Assembly (NCBI GenBank): GCA_965112735.1 | Contig: OZ218959.1 | Coordinates: 620,001 to 684,000 of the forward strand | Reading direction: 5' to 3' | DNA: 64,000 bases | Source: Phaeosaccion multiseriatum | Lineage: Eukaryota > Ochrophyta, other classes | Part shown: piece after piece, positions 1 through 12,400 of the stretch | Layout: every line of letters begins with the position of its first letter | Position numbering within the stretch: position 1 is the first letter of the stretch | Made by a program: the position numbers and the translations under genes | The notes under the pieces: model-generated | Told to the model about the DNA's origin: nothing | Seen by the model: the letters and a program-made list of their open reading frames with translations, nothing else | The model's database searches: none

Positions 1-778
1 GCAGCAGCAGCAGCGGCAGCCTGGGACAGAAGGAGAAAGATACGAAAGGCAACAACAGCCGATCTACGCCCAGGCAACGCGTGATCCTGCTGCTCAGCAG
101 CAACCCCAGCAGCAGAAGCAGCAGCAGCGGCCGAGGCCACCCCCCCAGTACCAACCGCAGCATCAAGCGGCCCCTCCGCACGCTCTCCACGCCCGTGTGA
201 ATGCGGTGCTGGGGGTGTGCCCCGGCCTGCGCCAGCCTTTCCAAGATATCGTCGACAATTTGGGGCTGCTGGAACACAGTGTAGGTCTGGCTGAGACGAA
301 GATCATGCAGGTAGGAAGGATAAAGAGAGAAAGTACGTTCACGCTCGAGACAGAGATTACAGTCACGCTCTAAACCCCTCCTTCCTCCCTTCCCTTGCTT
401 CGCAGCTGAAAAGTATGCACGACGATGGGCTGCGAAGGTACCTGACCGATCTTGGGCACCGGTACCCCAAGATCGGGGCCACAGTCGCCAATATGCTCCA
501 ACAGCCTGTGGCCTACATGATCAACTTCGCGGTGAGCTACGAGATCCACTTTGCGCTGATCATGGCCAAGACCCAGGCAGAGCGAAGGAGGGGGGGGCAG
601 CAGCAGCAGCAGCATCAGCAGCAGAATCAGGGGGCCGGGGGAGACGGACTGTATCACCCCCGTGCAAGGCCCATGACGCAAATGGGAGCGACGGCAGGGG
701 GCTCGGCCGCAGATGCCATCGCGCTGGATGACGATGACGACGACGCGGGAAGGGCTGGGGGAGGAGGGATGTATGGGT

Positions 779-819
<41 letters not shown>

Positions 820-3330
820 GAGCAACATCGCTTGTTCCAGCTGGAACAGTTGCGGGCCATGCAGCAGCAGACCGGCTTTGACCCTTCGGGAAAGCGCGTT
901 CTACCGGGGGAGGGGAGCATGAGAGGAGGGGTAGACAAGCGCCCTCGGACCATGAATGAGTATGCTACGGGAAGAGGCGGGGACGAGGGCGATGAGCGGG
1001 CTCCGGGGACAGTCATCTTCTCCATTTTTAGCGAGTCGGCGTTCACTGTCAAGGTCCGTAAGCCTGCGCCCGCCTCCATCATGACGTACGTCAAGCTCAC
1101 TCCAGGGGCGATTTTGAAGGACGGGCGGTGGCGTATTCCGCTTAGCAGCTACCGCAATCTCTTGGGCGCGGTGTCTAATGTGAGGGGGGCGAGAGTCATC
1201 AACATCCCGGAGGAGGTGCTCAAGGTGCTTCTCCTGAAGAGCAGCCCTGGGCCAGAAGAGGGGGGAGAGGGAGGGGAGGGGGGGGAGGGGGAAGGTGGAG
1301 AAAATGCAGCAGAAGCAGCAGAAACAGCAGAAGGAACAAGACTAGAGGGCCAAGGGGAGGGACAGGGAGAGGGGGTCAAGGGCAAGGGCAAGAAGGGCTT
1401 GACGGCAGAGGAGCTTGTGCGGCAGCATGTGCCCAAGAAGCTGGCCGACGCCCTGGCGCCCTTTCAGAGGGAAGGCGTGGCCTTTGTCATCCGGCAGAAG
1501 GGTAGAGCACTCATCGCCGATGAAATGGGGCTCGGCAAGACCATCCAGGCCATTGCGTGCGTCGCCGCCTACTGCCCGGGCGACTGGCCCGTGCTGGTCA
1601 TCGCCCCCTCCTCTGCGCGCTACCACTGGGAACACGAGATGCTCACCTTCCTGGAGAGGGACATGCTCAAGCCTGAGGACGTACACGTGGTGTGCACAAG
1701 CAAGGGGGGGCTGCCCAAGAAGGCCAGGGTGCGTGTGTGTGTTTAGTTGCCCGTCGTGAAGTGAGAAGAGAAAGGACGAGGGCGTTCCCTCAAAAGCACA
1801 CAACCCTCCTTGCCTTCCCTGCCTTGCCTTACTTTCCTTCCGCTGCAGGTGGTTGTGACCTCGTACGATCTTGTGAGTCGCTTGAAGGACGACATTATGG
1901 CCTTCGGTTTCCACACTGTCGTGGCAGACGAGAGCCACTACCTCAAGAACATGCGAGCCGCACGCACCAAGGCCGTGCTGCCCATCATGGCAGAAGCCAG
2001 GAGGGTCGTCCTGCTGTCGGGCACACCGGCGCTGTCCCGCCCCATCGAGCTCTATTCGCAGCTTTTTGCGCTCTCCCCCTCTCTCTGGCCCGATCGGGCG
2101 AGCTTCGGCAAGCGCTACTGCGGTGGAAAGAAGGCCAAGTTCGGCACCGAGTATGGGGGCTCTTCCCACATCGCGGGTAGGTAGGCAGGCAGATACCTCA
2201 CGCGCTTGTGTTGTGTGTTTGTGCGTGCGTGTGGGCAAGGCTTTGGGTTTGAGAAGGTGAGGTGGGTGGGCTGCCAGGCCATGGGTCAGCAAGCTCAACT
2301 CGCCCCTCCTGCCCCCCCCGGGTCTGCCCCTTCTTTTGTCTTATGTCTGCACAGAGCTGCACGCCATGCTCAAGGCCACCGTGATGGTTCGGCGGCTGAA
2401 GAAGGACATTCTGCAGAACCTTCCCTCCAAGAAGCGCATGATGATCGAGGTGAGAGGTTTCTACTCCCCACTTGCTCCGCTCGGGCCCGACCCACGCGCT
2501 GACCAGGCTGCGAACCGACCCCTTCTCCCTCTTGTATCCCCCTTGCGCCCCCCTCAGGTGGAGGTGGAAGACGACGAGATGAGGGACAAGCTCCGCGGCG
2601 ACCTCGTTGCCCTGAGCAAGCGAGACGCTCACTTGGGAGAGATCGCGAAGAACCTGCGCAGGGGGGAGGGGGCAGCAGCAGCACGACGCCGGGGAAAAGG
2701 AGGAGTAGCAGCAGCAGGAGGAGGAGGAGGAGGAGCAGCAGCAGCATTAGCAGCAGGGGGAGCAGTAGCAGCAGCAGGAGGAGGAGGAAGAGCAGGGGAT
2801 GGGTGGGCAGGAGCACCCGAGGGGCTTGGAGTAGGCGATGAGATTCATGACAAGACGCCTCAGGAGATTCAGAGGGAGAGGAGATCCCTGCTCATGCAGC
2901 TGTTCGCAGACACGGGCACCAGCAAAATCACCGCGGCCATTTCGCATGTCAACGATATCCTGGACGATGAGCTGGGGGGAAAGGTGCTCGTCTTTGCGCA
3001 CCATCGCAACGTGCTTGACGCCATCGAGGCGAGGAGCCTGAAGCTGCGGGGGGTCAAGTTCGTGCGCATTGACGGACGCACCAAGCCAAAGGACCGGCAG
3101 ACCTTTGTCAACAAGTGAGTTGTTTGTTTGTGAGGAGGGCGTAGAAGCACTTGTCTCAACTAATCCCCTCCCCCTTCTCTGCGTGGTGTCCCCGTAACGC
3201 AGCTTCCAGAGTGACCCCTCTCTGCGTGTGGCCCTGCTGGGCCTGACGGCCGCGGGCATCGGCATTACGCTCACCGCTGCCAGCAAGGTGGTGTTCGTGG
3301 AGCTGTACTGGACCCCTGCCCAGCTCCTGC

Positions 3331-3365
<35 letters not shown>

Positions 3366-4423
3366 CTCGTCCCGTCTCACCCTTGGAAGATTGTTTGTTG
3401 GTCTCTTTCCCTGCCCTCTTTCTTTGCACTCTTACTCTGCCCTCACAGGCCGAAGACCGGTGCCACCGCATTGGTCAAGTGGACACAGTGCAGGTGTGGA
3501 AACCTCCTTTCCTGTCCTACTTGTGGAGGGAGGGGATGCCAACTCATCAACCTCATCTCATCTCACTCCCCCCCCCCTGTCTGTGTACGTACTTGCAGGT
3601 GCAGTATCTAGTGGCGAAGGAGTCGTTGGACGACTGTCTTTGGCCCCTCATCTGCAAGAAGATCAAGCTGCTGGGAGAGCTGGTGGAGGGACAGGAAGAT
3701 GGTGGGGGCATGAACTGTGAAGAGCTCACGGCAGACGAACTCAAGACCAGAGAGAGGACCGACAGAGAGGTGAGCAGCAGCGGCTGGTTCATTGCACCTG
3801 TCCTCTCTCTCTCCTGTCTCCAAATCCTCTCTCCAAGTCTTATGCCTCCCTCCTCTGCACGCAACGGCGCCCCTGCAATGCGTGCCCCTGTAGTCGAGAG
3901 AGGAGAAGGCACGGCTCGCAGATGCATCGGAGGTGGAGGAGGAACGGGAGCGCAAGTCAGCAGCAGAGCTCTTTGCGCAACTGCAAGAGAGCGTGGCCGA
4001 AAACTGTGCCCAGCTGGCTCTGGAGGACATGAGGGCGGAGACAGGTGGGTTCCTTCACATTTGGGCTTTGGGGTACGGCGTTAGGGGGGTGGCGGGCACT
4101 GCCTCATACGCCTTTTGCTGACGGGGTGAATGGTATTGGTATTGGCCTCCACAGGCGCTGGGAACGACGTGGACGCGGACGCCATCCACACGGGCTTTAG
4201 CGACAGCGAAGGGGACTCCGACAGCGACGTGGAGGAGGTGGACGGGGCCGTGCACGATGTGCTGGACAGCGACGATGAGCTGCAGCAGGAGGGAGGGGGA
4301 GGGGGGGGAGGGTGTGCACAGGGCGGGCACATGCCCCAACCTGGCATGCAGCTGCTACTGCAGCAGCAGCAGCAGCAGCGGGTGTACCCACCACAGCCGC
4401 AGGTGTATCAGCAGCAGCAGCAA

Positions 4424-4455
<32 letters not shown>

Positions 4456-4744
4456 GCAGCAGGTGTACCTGCCGCAACAACGGGCCCTCGAGCAGCAGCC
4501 ACAGCCGCCTTTCGTCCCTCCTGGACAGCCAGCTGCGGCTGCAGTAACACCTCACACGGCAGCTCCACCCGATGCTGGCGGCGGTGGCGGCGGCACGGAG
4601 GTGTTTGAGGTGGTGGATAGCTCGGACGAAGAAGGGCCTGTGGGGCTGGATGTTGCTCCCATAGCGGCAGCGGCCCCAATCGGGCCCCAAGTAGGTGTAG
4701 GTGTAACCGCGCCTGAGTCGCCAGAAGACTTTGGCAATACGTGA
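1..4744 (+). CDS. SMARCAL1-like: SMARCAL1/HARP-type SNF2 annealing helicase (5' partial)
   Basis: ATP-driven DNA annealing helicase of the SMARCAL1/ZRANB3 group, which rewinds RPA-coated DNA and remodels stalled replication forks in the nucleus. Exons: <1-310, 406-1728, 1849-2176, 2355-2449, 2558-3114, 3203-3332, 3449-3493, 3599-3769, 3894-4044, 4155-4744; all phases agree, giving at least 1232 residues. A HARP-like domain lies at about 1006-1240. SNF2 motifs follow: Walker A DEMGLGKT (about 1519-1542), DESH box (about 1927), and the C-terminal helicase motif RCHRIGQ in the 45-nt exon 3449-3493. A Gly/Ala-rich insert (about 2660-2810) separates the two helicase lobes. The C-terminus is polyQ-rich and has the acidic motif VFEVVDSSDEE, which resembles a SUMO-interacting motif. 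The start codon and any RPA-binding peptide lie upstream of the window, which opens inside a polyQ region. Confidence 0.88.
780..816 (+). repeat. CAG repeat (polyQ) in the SNF2 gene
   Basis: Perfect CAG run coding for Gln in the N-terminal linker of the SMARCAL1-like protein. Similar mixed CAG/CAA runs occur in the same gene at about 598-635 and 4360-4463. Such runs recur in many genes of the window and look like a genome-wide habit rather than a feature of this family. Confidence 0.9.
3333..3363 (+). repeat. (TG)n microsatellite inside an intron
   Basis: Near-perfect GT/TG dinucleotide run that begins at the 5' splice site of the intron following the helicase exon 3203-3332, so the donor GT is itself part of the microsatellite. 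Length change here could shift donor choice. Confidence 0.85.
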
Positions 4745-5012
4745 GTGAGTTCTGGCGTGAGGACAGGCGCAGGAGCGTTCTGTCTGGTTGCGTTGCACGG
4801 AAAGAAGGGTCTCCTATGTAATTGTGTGTATATATATATTCCCGTGTACCAAGGAGAGTGGAAGGTCAGGCAGGCCCTTGCGCGAGAGGGAGAACCATGC
4901 GTGGCGCCCCTCGCTCAGCACGCAGCCCTATTAAATTAATTTATCCGCTTCCCCCCTCTCTTCCAAGTCTATACTACAAATCTTACTCAATCAGCCTCTA
5001 CGTGGGGATGCT

Positions 5013-5904
5013 TCAGTCCTCAATCTCCACAATCAGCTCAATCTCTACAGGAATGCCCAGAGGTAGGCTTGGGGCACTCACGGCGGATCGAGCGTGCACA
5101 CCTGAGGAGCACATGTTTGGGGAGAGTCAGAAAACACGAAGCGAATACGACCATCTAATATAGTAGGGGACAACAGGGGATAAGCAAAGCCTCAGTCTCA
5201 CCTCTCTCGCCGAACACCTCTCCTAGGAGGTCTGACGCCCCATTAATGACGCTGGGCTGTGCGGTGAAGTCCGGCGTGGAGTTGACAAAGCCCACCAACT
5301 TGGTAATACGCCGCACCTTGTCCAGGTCGCCAATCTCCTCTGCGCACGTCATTGCAGAGGGTGGTGGAGCAAGAACAGACGCAAAAGGAGGTGGGACGCA
5401 ATGCAGGGTGCTTGAGCTTCGCTGGCTTGGTGCCCTCGAGACAAAAGCTTCCTACTGAATTGCCCGCAACTACTCACGCTTGATGGTGGAAATGAGGTTG
5501 ATGGCGCAGACTCTGGCAGCATCATTGGCCTGCTCGGGCGTAAAGTCCATTCCCACCTTCCCCTTGAGCAGCGTCCCGTCAGCCAGTTGAGGCAGGTGGC
5601 CGGCGGTGAACAACATGTTTCCCGCGCGGGAGCAGAGCACGTAGTTGCCTGCGCATGAGAGGGATCGTCAAGGCTTGCACGTTAGGATCGACGCGATGCT
5701 CTGCACGAGCACCAAACGGTCGCTAACTATCCCTATGGCGAGCACGGCGACCAGCACTGAAGCGTATCGTTCACCTTTGGGGGGCACGAGGCTGGGCAAG
5801 GTGATGCCCATCTCCGCGAGCTTGGCTTCCGTCTTCACTCCTCGGCGCGTCACCGCGACCACCGCCGACCGACCCAGGGTCCTGGACAACGTCCTTCCAA
5901 GCAT
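5013..5904 (-). CDS. RidA: RidA/YjgF family enamine-imine deaminase, probably mitochondrial
   Basis: RidA-family protein; canonical members hydrolyse reactive enamine/imine intermediates from PLP enzymes such as threonine dehydratase. Exons (minus strand): 5904-5775, 5648-5478, 5339-5202, 5101-5013; phases agree, giving 175 residues. Family landmarks are GNYV and NMLFTAGHLP near the start of the fold, INLISTIK, GDLDKVRRI, VNGASDLL-like INGASDLL, and the C-terminal HARSAV...LPLGIPVEIE block that carries the family's conserved Arg and Glu. The first about 30 residues (MLGRTLSRTLGRSAVV...) are Arg/Ser/Ala-rich without acidic residues, which fits a mitochondrial presequence. An in-frame ATG at 5949 would add 15 residues; 5904 is preferred because it opens the presequence directly. 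Divergent from glutathione synthetase across 163 bp; convergent with the SNF2 gene. Confidence 0.88.
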
Positions 5905-6067
5905 GATGCTTCGCTTCTTTTGTAGCTGCTGTGGCTCTGCTTCTTTCACACAAATCCTCTTTGTTCGTCGGCGTCAACAAGCCACTTGTGAGTGAAGTAC
6001 TTAGAGAACCAACACGTCCTCCACATTTTTTTTTTTCGGCTGGATAATAACACCCCTTCGACCCGCT
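5905..6067. promoter_or_regulatory. Shared 163-bp divergent promoter (RidA / glutathione synthetase)
   Basis: The interval between the chosen RidA start and the glutathione synthetase ATG must hold both promoters and both 5' UTRs. A T-run lies at about 6028-6037. No TATA box is obvious. The assignment rests on gene orientation only. Confidence 0.5.
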
Positions 6068-8189
6068 ATGCCCACGTCTTCCCAGCGGGGACAGCAGCAA
6101 AAGCAGGCGGAAAGGCCCGAAGGCGGCAGCAGTTTCATCGGCAGCAGCACAAGTGCGCGCAGGAGGCTTGCTTTTTTCCTCGCCGCTGCATTGGTTGTGG
6201 GGCGAGCGCACGCTTTTCACGTGTCAGCAAAGGCCCCAGCGGCAGCAGCAGGAAGCGGGGGGAAGCAGCTAAGGGCCGTAGTGGAAGGAGGTGGGGAGAG
6301 TGCTGGGGTTCTACCAACGTCGCTGAGGGAAGAGAATCCTGCAGAATCCAGCATGAGTGCTATCCCACCAGGCTCAGGATCTTCATCTGAAGTCGTCGAA
6401 CATGCCTTGGCGTGGAGCTGTGCGAACGGACTAAGCATGGTGGTTGACGAAGGTGGCAGTAGTGCCGATGGGGAGAAGCAATTTACCACTACCCACGTTC
6501 CATTCAGCCTATTTCCCAATGGTGAGTATCCATAGGGACGAACCCCCCCCCCAACCTTGCCGTCTTTGTCCCTAATTACGCTGCAACCAAAGACTATTGC
6601 AGTGTACTCATGCACGGCTGTTTCTACTGCTACTGCTGCTACTGCTGCTGCTGCTGCTGCTCTGTGTACTCTCCCCTGGCAGCCCTCCCGAGACACGCCT
6701 TTGAAGAAGCCGTGGCGCTCGCCCCTCTGTTTGGCCGGCTCGTGGAAGGCATCGCGAACGACGGGGCCTGGCTTGGGCAGGTCCTTGGCGAAGTGATTGC
6801 GGGAGACGACTTTACCGCGAGGCTTGTGAAGATCTTCGATCAAATTACAGGTAATGGGAAGGGGGTTGGTGGGCACCCTGCTCTTTTGCTCTACGTGTAC
6901 TTTTGTACAGCAGGATGATCTAAACTCAGCCCTCCCACGTACGTCTTTGCCCGGATAATGCAGCGGAGGGAGGTCCCGTGCAGCCGCTGAATCTGGGCAT
7001 TCACCGCAGCGACTACATGCTGCACGACCCGCCCGCAGGCGAGGAGCGACCTCGCCTGCTGCAGGTGGAGATGAACACCATCGCATCCTCCTTTGGCTGC
7101 GTCAGTAGCGTCACCTCGTCTATGCACCGCCATCTCATTAGCCGCTACGGGGACAGAGAAGAGGGGAAATTTGTGCGGCAGGCCTTGGAGGAAGGCGGGG
7201 TGACGAGGAAGTGGTCGTCCGCTGCAGAGGCCGCGGACTGCATACCCTCCAACCCCTCCCTGACCGCTCTTCCTGACGCTATTGCTCACGCACATTCGGT
7301 CTACTGTGAGCAGCAGAAGAAGAACGATGGACCACCAGCTGTAGTAGTCTTTGTGGTCCAGCCGGGGGAGAGCAATGCAGTGGATCAGCGCTTCTTGGAG
7401 TTTGGGCTGTGGGACAAGCATGAGGTTCCAGTCAAGCGTCTGACTCTCGCAGAGATTCAGGAGAAGGGCCGGCTGAACGAGTCTGCCGAGCTTGTCATCG
7501 ACGGGCAAGAGGTGTCTGTCGTGTACTTTCGGGCGGGCTACACCCCACGAGACTTCCCCGGAGAGGAGGAGTGGGCAGCCCGGCTGTTGGTGGAGCGCAG
7601 CAGAGCCATCAAGTGTCCGTCCATTGCCTACCACCTTGCAGGCACCAAGAAGGTGCAGCAGGTGCTGGCGCAAGCAGGCGAAGTGGAGCGCTTCCTTCCG
7701 GACGGGGACGATGCCGAGCGGGTGCGTGCGTGCTTTGCAGGACTGTACAGCGTCGGGTATGCCGACGACGAGCGGGCCGCAGCGGCCGTCGCAGAGGCGC
7801 AAGAGCACCCGGAGGGCTTTGTGCTCAAGCCGCAGAGGGAGGGGGGCGGAAACAACCTGTACGGGGCGGAGCTGGTGGACAAGCTCCGCACGGCCAGTCA
7901 GCAGGAGCTGAGATCCTTCATCCTCATGCAGCGCATCCTGCCCAAGGAGAGGACCTCCACGCTCGTCAAGAGGGGGCAGACCGTTAGGGGCCCTGCGCTC
8001 AGTGAGTGGGGATTCTACAGCACCTATCTGGGGGGCGCGTCCCTCGCAGAGCCGCTGAGGAACGAGTACGCGGGCTTCCTCGTGCGCACCAAGCTTGAGG
8101 GCGTGGACGAGGGGGGCGTGGCGTCGGGCTTTGCGGTACTGAGCTCCCCAATGCTCACAGACGACGAGGCTGATGACACTGGCAAATAA
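6068..8189 (+). CDS. GSS: Glutathione synthetase (eukaryotic type), predicted plastid-targeted
   Basis: ATP-grasp enzyme that joins gamma-glutamylcysteine and glycine to make glutathione. Exons 6068-6521, 6683-6850, 6964-8189; phases agree, giving 615 residues against roughly 475 for the usual enzyme. The extra length is mostly N-terminal. Residues 1-33 are polar and basic, residues 34-44 are hydrophobic (LAFFLAAALVV), then comes RAHA/FHVSA. A signal peptide cut before Phe50 followed by a Ser/Ala-rich stretch matches the heterokont bipartite plastid presequence. Core landmarks: HVPFSLFPNALPR across intron 1, NLGIHRSDYML, LLQVEMNTIASSFG, YFRAGYTPRDFP, and the glycine-rich loop LKPQREGGGNNLYG that closes over ATP/substrate. 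The unusually long polar stretch before the hydrophobic segment is atypical for a signal peptide. Enzyme assignment is firm; targeting is inferred. Confidence 0.92.
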
Positions 8190-8261
8190 CTACTACTTCT
8201 TGTATCACCCAAACACTTGCCCTGCCGTTATATATATATATACGATACATACGTGTATGAC

Positions 8262-9330
8262 CTACTTACGGATGAACACCTTCTCCTTGGCGAATATTGC
8301 TTTAGCGTCCTCAATCTCTTGGAGCTTTGCCTCCAGCTCCTCCTTCTTCCTCTTTAGCATGGGCGTCTCAACAATCAAGGGCAGTCGGGACAGTTGCCTG
8401 TGGGCCTCCTTTTGACTCTCCAAGAGAAGCAGAAGCGTGGACTGCCTCTCCTCCTCTGGCATTCTCTTGTGCCCTGGCGGGCAGTCCTTGTCGGGGAGAC
8501 TGGCTATTCTCCTCTCCTCCTCCTCCGCCCAGCTCTGCTTCCTTGTCTCAAGGTACTTGGGCACCTTTCCATAATCGCGGGCGTCCTTAAAGTCCTCCTC
8601 GGTCTCCACTGCCTGCCGAGGCACGCTGGAAACCGCCTCCCTCCTATTCTCAGTTATGAAATCCTTGTGCGAGCGCGGAGCTAGAGCTGCCGTGTCCGTG
8701 ACCTTTGGCACAGGAGGCCTACTGCGGTGTGTGGAGTGGTGGGGAATGCTGGCCTTCACCGCCGCTATTCTCTTCGCTTGCAGCTTTTCCCCGCTCCCCC
8801 GCCGCAAGTAGTTCCCCTGGCCCTGATTGCTCTTCTCTGGCGTGCAGATGGAGGACGACGGTGCAGGGCTCATCAACCGACTCTTGACCTGCACAAAGAT
8901 GGTGGGGGGGCGTGTCAGAGAGACCATTCGACTGATACTATACTATTGAACACACTTGGCGAAAGGCTGCTCACATGCTTGAATTTCTCCATCACAAACG
9001 GCTCAGGCCTCGCGGCTTCTTCCTCTTGCCTCCTCTGCATGTTCTCTCGCTCAAGCTGCCTGATCCTGCAGAGGGGGGGGGCGAAGAGGGCGATGAAAGG
9101 CAGGTGCAAATATACAGCCCAACGTTTTTTTTACTTGCTCACTTGTCTCTGTTTGCTCGCGCAAAGTCTGCCTTTGCCTTCGGTCTTCTCCCGTCTGTCG
9201 CCTCCGTCCCGCCGCCTAGAAGCGACGCCATGGCGGTGGCTTGGTTGTGGTTAACATAGCGAGGAGGGCTCATTTTTCTCCGGGCTACAACTGCTGATTC
9301 TACACCCATGTGAGGCCGTTGGTTCTTCAT
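8262..9330 (-). CDS. Enkurin-domain protein (ciliary microtubule-associated)
   Basis: Enkurin-domain proteins sit on or inside axonemal microtubules. Exons (minus): 9330-9143, 9065-8975, 8888-8262; phases agree, giving 301 residues. The N-terminal region has the family-like DFARANRDKIRQLE helix and, across intron 2, EKFKHVKSRL. The C-terminal enkurin domain starts near residue 198 (DYGKVPKYLETRKQSW) and ends with a helix LPLIVETPMLKRKKEELEAK and AIFAKEKVFI, the typical carboxyl end of the family. The middle is basic and disordered. Start chosen at 9330; Met at about 9273 is an alternative. Head-to-head with the CM1 gene over only 84 bp. It could be enkurin itself or an enkurin-domain paralogue. 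Confidence 0.85.
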
Positions 9331-9414
9331 CGGTCCGCGCCTTCAGGGCGTTTGGCTGCTTAGCAGCAAAGCTGGTCGCCTCACTCCCGGGCTACGCCTC
9401 AGCCGGAGGCGAGC
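9331..9414. promoter_or_regulatory. 84-bp divergent promoter (enkurin protein / CM1 protein)
   Basis: The two start codons face away from each other across 84 bp, so 5' UTRs and core promoters must overlap or extend into coding sequence. Both products are microtubule/cilium proteins, which makes co-expression from one open region plausible. Inferred from layout. Confidence 0.45.
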
Positions 9415-12400
9415 ATGGCAAGCTCCGGCTTGGGGACTCCGGCATCCTATGGGAAGCAACGGGGAGCTTTGAATGGGAGCCTCGGGAGAGTTCGGAGACG
9501 GAGGCCCGACAGCTATGCCTCGCACGAAAGGAGACGGAGCTTCGGGTCCACGTCATCCACATCGACTTCTGCGCAGCAGCAGGGCCTCGACGGAGCACCA
9601 AAGAGTGAGTAGAGGGGCTTACATCCAGATGGCTTCTATGTCCGAATAGGGGGAAGGCTGAATCATTTCCACGCGCCTCTCTACACCTCAGTTTTGACAG
9701 TGAGCGAGTCCGAGGACCAGGCGAAAAAGCTGGAGACGCAGAATTTTGAACTGAAGATGCAAGTGTACTACCTCAAGGAGTCACTGCAGAGCTACAAGGT
9801 CCGTGGGCCCGTGCTTCCTGGTTTACTTAGTAACGCAAGGGACCTGACTCAAGTACACAAAATGTTGATCAGGGTGGCGAGGAGGCGGCGCGTCAGGCGG
9901 GGACGCTTGTGGATCTGAAAAACGCTCTGGAGGCGAAGGAGCTGGAGGTGGTTGAGCTGCACCAGGAGCTGAGGGCTCTCATAGAGTACGGAGAGAGGTG
10001 AGCGCAGCCGGGGTGGGCTCCACAGAGTCTCGGATACATGATTTGATTTGTTTGTCCTCTCTCTCCTTGACTGACGCGGGCAGAGATCAAGCTGAGTTGC
10101 ACCGCATCCGAGAGGAGGCGGCCCGACTGAGGACAGAGAGAGACGAGATTGCAGCAGCATTGGAGGGTGAGTCCCTGGTCCCGCTCAGATGTTAAGGTTC
10201 ACTTTCCGCTGATTTCAAGTATATTCGTCTGCTTTTTCTGCTCCAGCCAAGTGGCAGGCGGAGGTTGTGCGAGGAGCGGAGAGGCTACGAGAGGAGAAGC
10301 GGGCAGGGGCTGAGAGGGAGCGCAAGCTTTTCCAGCAGATTGACGTCCTTCAGGGAGACTTGAATGATGCGAATGGCACGCTCGCCAATCAGGCCAATCT
10401 GGTGGAGCGGTACCAAATCCTGCACCAGGTGAGCTTCCCGGTGTGGATGTGTGCCAATCTAGACTCGTCAACCCGTAACGAGTCTTGCCACGTGCAAATT
10501 GAAAACGCAGGACAAGATGAGTCATGAGGGGGCTTTGCGCCAGTTGGGGGAGGTGGTGGCCGGGCTAAGAGGGGACCTTGGCGCGGCGGGGGAAGAGCTG
10601 TGCGGAAAGGACTTTGAGCTGCAGCGGCTCCGGGCGGAGTGCGAAGCTGTGGCCAGGCTGGAGCAGGCTCTTCGAGAGAAGGACCTACAGCTGCACGCCC
10701 TGCAGGGAGAGGGCTTCGTGCTCTCTGAGCAACTCGGCTCGCAGGCCGCGGAGATTGAAAGTGCGTGAGTCAGGGCTTGTTCCCGGGCGGTGGTGCTATT
10801 CTTTCTTTGCGCTCCGTCTCCCAAGCAGTGTTCGTGGTATTTGCTCTCCTTCTCTCAGCCAGCTCCACCCCACGCCGCTCCCCTCCCGTCTTCGCGTTAC
10901 CAGCATGCCGTAAGCAAGTGCATACGGTGAAGAGCGAGGCGGAAACGGTCAGTACCATCCATACCACCCCCGTTACTTTTAAAGGGCTCTGGAGTCACCT
11001 TGCCGCGATGCATACCCATCGACACGACAGGTAACGGCCATGGAGGCGGAGGAGATTGCGCGTCTGTACGGCCTTGTTCACGACTTGCGCAGTGAGCTTG
11101 AAGCCTCCAAAGAGAAGGAGAGAGCTGCGCAGGCTGTCGCGGAGGAGGTGCGTCTCTTGTGTCGTGGCGGGCGAGAGGGGGTGGTCGACAGACGGCCTCA
11201 CCAGTTAAGGCCTCCTTTTCCGCACCCCACCCCAGGCCGCTGCAGTAGTGGGTGCCACACGGACCGAGCAAGCAAGAGCGAAGGAAGAGGCCCTCGCAGG
11301 TCGGGCCAAGGAAGGTGGAGGTTTTCCCTCAGATGCGTTCCGTGTCATTCAACCGCGCCCCCCCCCCCTTCTCCCTCGTGTCTATCAGAGCAACGCAAGG
11401 TGGAGGCGAGGGAGCGAGAGTACCGGGAAGAGATTGAGGCGGCTCGCACTCGAGCAGGCAGGCTGGAGGAGCAGCTGCACGTAGGCAGGGACCAACTCGA
11501 CAAGGTGTGAGGTGTCCTTGATTCTCCCCTCCCCCAAATGCAAATGCTTTTCCAGCACACTTACGCAGGCCCGGTGCTCCCTCGCTTGACAGGCTCGGAA
11601 GGACAGGGAGGAGGGGCGAAGCATGCAGACCCTGCCCGCCACCAACGTACACAATCATCTGCAGCAGCAGCAGGAGCAGCAGCAGCACGAACAGCGGCTA
11701 CAGGCCGTTCAAGGGGGCGCCTCCCGCGCCAGTGAGCGCTTCTCTCTTACCCTGTCGGAAGAAGGGAAGCCGAGGTTTCAAGACCAGGCCTATGAAGGGC
11801 ATGATTCTGCTGCGACCCCATTGGGGATACTGAGAGCTACACTCCAGGGCAGCAGGGCGGCTGCTGCTTCTGCTGCTGCTGCTGCTGGGAGCTCTGGCCG
11901 GAGAGGTGAAGGAGAGCAACCGCGTGTTGGGGCGTTGCCTGGCGCCAGACGGCAGGCGTACGACGCTGAGCCCTTGCAGCGCACTGCTCCAGCACCAGCA
12001 CTAGCACCAGCACCAGCACCAGCACTAGCAGCAACAGCAGCAACAGCAGGTCCTTTTAGTCCGGGCCGCTCGCGGGGCAACACCCTCAAGAGCTTTGTTC
12101 TTCGGGAGCTGGGACGAACGACTCCGCAGGAGGAGGGCAGCAGTGCTGCTGCCTTTTGGCGGGATTGGGATGCACAGGCTGTAGGGGAGAGGCAGCAGGG
12201 AGCGCAGCCCCAGCGCAGACCGAGCTCCTCCTCCGGCGGGGGGCGGGGGCGGGGTGAAGCGACCTTCCCTCCCCCCCTTCGTCGAGGCGCTTCGGACTTT
12301 CAGACGGGAGGCGGGGATGGTGGTGGGGTGATGCGAGCGTCAAGCGGGGTGCAAAGTAGTCACGCGGGCATGGTCCTTTCGCCCCCATTCTCGTCGCCCG

